Assembly (NCBI GenBank): GCA_039815415.1
Contig: JBCBZH010000186.1
Coordinates: 1 to 8,784, forward strand
Length of the DNA stretch: 8,784 nt
Direction of reading: 5' to 3'
DNA from: JBCBZH01 sp039815415
GTDB lineage: Bacteria > Bacteroidota > Rhodothermia > Rhodothermales > Rubricoccaceae
Shown here one piece after another: positions 6,023 to 8,784 of the stretch; within the stretch, counting starts at the first letter, position 1, and every line of letters begins with the position of its first letter. The translations under genes were made by a program, and so were the position numbers. The notes beneath the pieces are model-generated. The model ran no database searches. It worked only from the letters and a program-made list of their open reading frames with translations, and was not told the DNA's origin.

Positions 6023-7361
6023 ATGTCTGTCTCCACCGCCAGCCCGCCGATGCCCGCTGCCGCTCCCGGCACCAGCGAGGACCTGTTCACGTTCTGGCCT
6101 CGCCACAACGCGGCACTCTACAAGGCCCTCGCGGACCGACACACACACGTTGAGTTCGGAGGCGACGGGGCTCCGGCGGAGCGCGACTCGCTGGAGTCGT
6201 CGATGATCCTCAACCTGGGGCCGCAGCACCCGGCCACGCACGGCGCCCTGCGAGTGGTCTGCCAGCTCGATGGCGAGGAGATCGAGAAGTGCATTGTGGA
6301 TCTGGGATACCTGCACCGAGGCATCGAGAAGCTCGCCGAGGTGAAGACGTACCAGGAGTTCATGCCCTACACGGACCGCATGGACTACATGAGTCCGTAC
6401 TCGAACAACGTGGCGTGGTGCCTCGCAGTCGAGAAGCTGGCGGGCATCGAGGTGCCGGAGCGGGCACAATGGCTTCGGACCATCGGCTGCGAGCTGGCGC
6501 GCATCTCCAGCCACCTCCTCTGGGCGGGCACGATGGTGATGGACGCCGGGGCGCTCTCGGTCTTCCTCTGGACGTTCAAGTACCGCGAGGAGATCTACTC
6601 CATCATGGATGAGATCGCAGGTGCACGCTTCACCGTCTCCCACAGTCGCATTGGAGGGCTGGCGTTCGATTTCTCGGACACGGCCTTCGACATGATCGAG
6701 CGCTTCTGCGACGACTTCGAACAGCAGGTCGCCGACTGGAAGAAGCTTCTCAACCGCAACCGCATCTGGATCGACCGCAACAATGGCGTCGGCGTGGTGA
6801 CGCGGGAGGAGGCCATCGCCTATGGCTACACGGGTCCATCGCTACGCGGCTCGGGCGTCGAGTACGACCTCCGCGTCTTTGAGCCTTACCTGGTCTACGA
6901 TCAGCTCGACTTCGACATCCCGATGCGCACCGAGGGCGACTCGTTGGCGCGCTACTTCGTCCGCGTGGAGGAGATGGAGCAGTCCATCAACATCATCCGG
7001 CAGTGCCTCCAGAAGGTGCCTGCGGGTCCGGTCCGGACGGATAATGCCAAGGCCGCCTACCCCTCCAAGGACGAGGTCTATTACTCGATGGAGGGCATGA
7101 TCCACGACTTCATGATGACCGACACGGGCGTGGCACCGCCGAAGGGCGCGGAGGCCTACCACGCCATCGAGGCGCCCAAGGGGCGAGCTGGGCTTCTTCC
7201 TGGCCTCCGACGGCACCGGAAGCCCGTGGCGCGTCAAGATCAACGCACCATCCTTCGCCAACCTGCAGGGCCTCGAGACCATGATGGAGGGCGCGATGGT
7301 GGCCGACACCGTCGTGCTCATCGGCTCCGTAGACCCCGTCATCGGCGACAGCGATAAGTAA
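6023..7361 (+). CDS. nuoD: NADH-quinone oxidoreductase subunit D (49 kDa subunit), with an apparent frameshift
   Basis: NuoD forms the quinone pocket with NuoB. Residues 63-74 read LNLGPQHPATHG, whose His69 and His73 belong to the quinone-site loop; YLHRGIEKLAE, HLLWAGTM, SRIGGLAFDF, DLRVFEPYLVYDQLDFD and RTEGD follow in family order. The first 60 residues form an N-terminal extension. The frame used up to codon 387 then gives an unrelated tail stopping at 7357. Moving one base forward after the G run 7180-7183 restores the expected C-terminus, GELGFFLASDG, then APSFANLQG and VVLIGSVDPV, with TAA at 7359-7361. Most homologues read [KR]GELG there, so one extra G is the simplest explanation; the repaired protein would have 445 residues. 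ATG 6023 is preferred over GTG 5987. An error in the assembly is more likely than loss of this essential subunit. Confidence 0.9.
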
Positions 7362-7386
7362 AGGGATAAGTGATATCAGGGGTGGA

Positions 7387-7433
7387 GGGATGAGCAGATC
7401 CCGCACTCCTCCATCCCTCATCCCCCATCCCTC
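7387..7433. repeat. Tandem CATCCCY heptamers with an inverted partner (nuoD-nuoE gap)
   Basis: Three heptamers in a row, CATCCCT, CATCCCC and CATCCCT (7412-7432), sit 7 bases before the nuoE start. The opposite sequence GGGATGAG (7387-7394) can pair with CTCATCCC (7417-7424) over 8 bp, or the overlapping GAGGGATG (7385-7392) can pair with CATCCCTC at 7412-7419 or 7426-7433. A separate small hairpin, GGGAT with ATCCC (7387-7391 and 7398-7402), competes for the same bases. A T run is absent. The heptamers occupy the spot where a ribosome binding site would be expected. Confidence 0.6.
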
Positions 7434-7439
7434 TTAGAC

Positions 7440-8123
7440 ATGGCATCACAACCTTCCGGCGCCCACCCGCAGCCCCAGTACGTCCCCGGTGTGGAGCCCG
7501 AGCGCCACATCCCGGACGACGAGCTGGTGTGGACAGACGACGAGCTGGCGAAAATCGAGGGCTACCGGACGCAGTATCCGACGCCAGACGGCGCCATCAT
7601 GAAGGCGCTCTGGCTGGCGCAGCTCAAGTACGAGTGGCTCCCCCCGGAGGTCATGCGGTTCGTCGCCGACACTCTGGGCGTGCCCTACGCCAAGGTCTAC
7701 GGCGTGGCGACGTTCTACACGATGTACTTCAAGGAGAAGAAGGGCAAATTCGTGTTCGATGTCTGCACCTGCTTCTCTTGCCAGGTCTGCGGCGGCTACG
7801 ACATTCTCCACTATCTCGAGGACAAGCTGGGCGTCAAGAAGGGCGAGACGACCGAAGACGGGATGTTCACCGTCCAGCAGGCCGAGTGCCTCGGCGCATG
7901 TGGCTCGGCCCCCATGCTTCAGGTCACCAACGGTCCGTACGTCCACAACCTGACGAAGGAGAAGGTGGACACCATGCTCGACACGCTTCGAGCTGGCGAA
8001 GAGCTTCCCTTCGAGAGCGTCACGCTGCCACAGGACGAGACCGAGATGGAGGGCAACCGCCGCTCGGACACGGAGGCTGTGACGGCCTACGACACGCCAC
8101 CCGTTTCGGAAACCATTCACTAG
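7440..8123 (+). CDS. nuoE: NADH-quinone oxidoreductase subunit E (cluster N1a)
   Basis: A 227-residue thioredoxin-fold subunit of the NADH-oxidising module. The [2Fe-2S] N1a ligands fit Cys109, Cys114 (C-x4-C) and Cys150, Cys154 (ECLGAC). The helical N-terminal half has the standard ALWLAQ-K--WLP-E and YGVATFYTMY blocks. Extra cysteines at 111 and 117 make the first ligand motif C-x-C-x2-C-x2-C (CTCFSCQVC), which is unusual for the family as I know it. Residues 190-227 form an acidic, Thr/Pro-rich tail after the usual C-terminus. Codons 183-187 carry an exact copy of the interspersed repeat. The ATG at 7440 is the only good start. The stop shares one base with the GTG of the next gene (TAGTG), which implies coupled translation. 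Confidence 0.94.
   Translation: MASQPSGAHPQPQYVPGVEPERHIPDDELVWTDDELAKIEGYRTQYPTPDGAIMKALWLAQLKYEWLPPEVMRFVADTLGVPYAKVYGVATFYTMYFKEKKGKFVFDVCTCFSCQVCGGYDILHYLEDKLGVKKGETTEDGMFTVQQAECLGACGSAPMLQVTNGPYVHNLTKEKVDTMLDTLRAGEELPFESVTLPQDETEMEGNRRSDTEAVTAYDTPPVSETIH
7988..7999 (-). repeat. Interspersed repeat, exact 12-mer copy within nuoE
   Basis: TCGAGCTGGCGA is read in frame across codons 183-187 of nuoE (L-R-A-G-E) near the start of the C-terminal tail. Three bases later GCTTCCC follows (8003-8009); the copy at 4032-4043 is followed directly by GCTTCCC as well. This suggests that the repeat unit is longer than 12 bases. Confidence 0.6.
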
Positions 8124-8773
8124 TGAGCACCCGCCCGCCCAGCCTCGGCCTCATCGCCGACCGCCACATTCGCGAGGACGCCGCCCGAACGGCGCCCCGG
8201 CTCGATGTGCGCGGTCCGGTCGCCAGCTCGAGGCACGCAGAAGTTCCGCCAGCGCGTCCACCGGGCGCGGGGCTGACGCGTCGCGAGCGGCGCATCAAGG
8301 CGATCCTGCTCAAGGAGCTGGAGGCGCTCAACGGCAAGACCAACACGTGGACCACAGCCCAGGAGCGGAAGCACCTCTTCGAGGGGCTCGACGTGGCGTT
8401 CATTGATCGCGAGATCGCCAAGATGGAGCGTCGGCTTCGGCCGCGCCCCTGGGTGACGATTCCGCTTGCGTTCGTGACCATCGCCTATCCTGCCTTCTAC
8501 ATCGGCGGTGCTCTCGGTGAGCCGCTCGGATGGGAGACGGCGTTCGAGATCTTCCTCGGGCTGGCGATGCCCGCCTCACTCATCTTCAGTTGGGTCATGA
8601 GCCGCAAGGCTCAGCAGCGCCGCCTCTGGATCTACCAGGCCCTCCGTGAGCTGTCCGACGCCGAAGACGAAGGCCGCCAGCTCGACGAATCCGTGCGCGT
8701 GGCCGACCTTCTCATTGACCGCATCGTGGCGGCTGAAGACGCCGCACCCCTTTATCGCATCCGTACCTCTTAG
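8123..8773 (+). CDS. Two-helix membrane protein of unknown function inside the nuo operon
   Basis: GTG at 8123 overlaps the nuoE stop and begins a 216-residue protein; an ATG start is not available nearby. Residues 1-50 are polar, Arg/Pro-rich and probably disordered. Residues 51-108 are strongly charged and probably helical (LTRRERRIKAILLKELEAL, then FIDREIAKMERRLRPRP). Two membrane segments follow at about 110-131 and 137-159, joined by a five-residue turn, then a charged helical tail (160-216) that starts with SRKAQQRRLW. Positive charges flank the helices, so both ends should face the cytoplasm. I do not recognise the family. The position between nuoE and the presumed nuoF, with overlapping and near-touching ends, suggests co-expression with complex I, perhaps a lineage-specific assembly or accessory factor; that role is inference. 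Codons 33-37 contain a copy of the interspersed repeat. Confidence 0.8.
   Translation: MSTRPPSLGLIADRHIREDAARTAPRLDVRGPVASSRHAEVPPARPPGAGLTRRERRIKAILLKELEALNGKTNTWTTAQERKHLFEGLDVAFIDREIAKMERRLRPRPWVTIPLAFVTIAYPAFYIGGALGEPLGWETAFEIFLGLAMPASLIFSWVMSRKAQQRRLWIYQALRELSDAEDEGRQLDESVRVADLLIDRIVAAEDAAPLYRIRTS
8220..8233 (+). repeat. Interspersed repeat, exact copy within the two-helix protein gene
   Basis: TCGCCAGCTCGAGG is translated as part of V-A-S-S-R (residues 33-37), inside the Pro/Ala/Arg-rich linker of the two-helix protein. A further 11-of-12 match, CGCCAGCTCGA, lies at 8675-8685 in the same gene. The linker position suggests an insertion that the protein tolerates. Confidence 0.6.
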
Positions 8774-8775
8774 TC

Positions 8776-8784
8776 ATGTCCGAC
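8776..8784 (+). CDS. nuoF: Probable start of nuoF (first three codons only)
   Basis: ATG TCC GAC begins two bases after the stop of the two-helix protein gene and runs into the window edge. Only position supports the name: nuoF normally follows nuoE in this operon order. The product would be the FMN- and NADH-binding subunit of complex I. Confidence 0.35.

Noticed and set aside
5068..6108. Long minus-strand open frame opposite nuoC
   Set aside because: It spans the nuoB end, the gap and nuoC in antisense; all conserved motifs are on the plus strand. Similar frames opposite nuoE (7446-8120) and nuoB (4485-5438) were dismissed for the same reason.
7184..7191. CGAGCTGG at the nuoD frameshift, resembling the interspersed repeat core
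   Set aside because: Only 8 bases match, and they encode the conserved G-E-L-G of NuoD, so no insertion is needed to explain them.
7412..7432. CRISPR-like array in the nuoD-nuoE gap
   Set aside because: The units are 7-base direct tandem repeats without spacers.

Overview
The window comes from a GC-rich bacterium, most likely of the Rhodothermota/Bacteroidota branch. The family-level grounds are the S9-type exopeptidase with a Bacteroidota-like lipid-free signal peptide, an unfused nuoC and nuoD, and start codons that consistently lack a Shine-Dalgarno sequence and often have pyrimidine-rich leaders. Two candidate promoters fit the Bacteroidota TTTG / TAnnTTTG pattern. The assignment to a genus is not possible from the sequence alone.

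Layout. Positions 2-166 (+) hold the last 54 codons of adenylosuccinate lyase (purB). Tail to tail with it, and overlapping its stop, is a three-gene minus-strand unit read from 1517 down to 158: an Rrf2-family regulator, a four-helix membrane protein and a DoxX-like four-helix membrane protein. Two similar dyads (consensus AACYAATNNRGTT) lie in front of the regulator gene and in front of the membrane-protein gene, and look like operators for the regulator. From 1693 to 4002 (+) is a secreted or periplasmic prolyl-oligopeptidase-family (S9) peptidase with an intact Ser/Asp/His triad.

From 4144 to the right edge is the start of a respiratory complex I operon in the usual order: nuoA, nuoB, nuoC, nuoD, nuoE, an unrecognised two-helix membrane protein, and the first three codons of what is probably nuoF. 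NuoA anchors the complex in the membrane, NuoB/C/D build the quinone-reducing connecting module with cluster N2, and NuoE (with NuoF) forms part of the NADH-oxidising module. nuoD carries a one-base frameshift near its 3' end at a G run (7180-7183); the lost C-terminus is perfectly readable in the next frame, so either the assembly has one extra G or the gene is really shifted.

The strongest signal not explained by genes is a short interspersed repeat, TCGCCAGCTCGA (reverse TCGAGCTGGCGA). It occurs exactly five times and nearly exactly several more, in most of the larger intergenic gaps and also inside nuoE and the two-helix gene. After the peptidase gene three copies in alternating orientation can form two mutually exclusive 12-13 bp hairpins. 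A second, different repeat, three tandem CATCCCY heptamers with an inverted partner, fills the nuoD-nuoE gap. No tRNA, rRNA, CRISPR array or transposase was seen, and no gene-free stretch exceeds about 175 bases.
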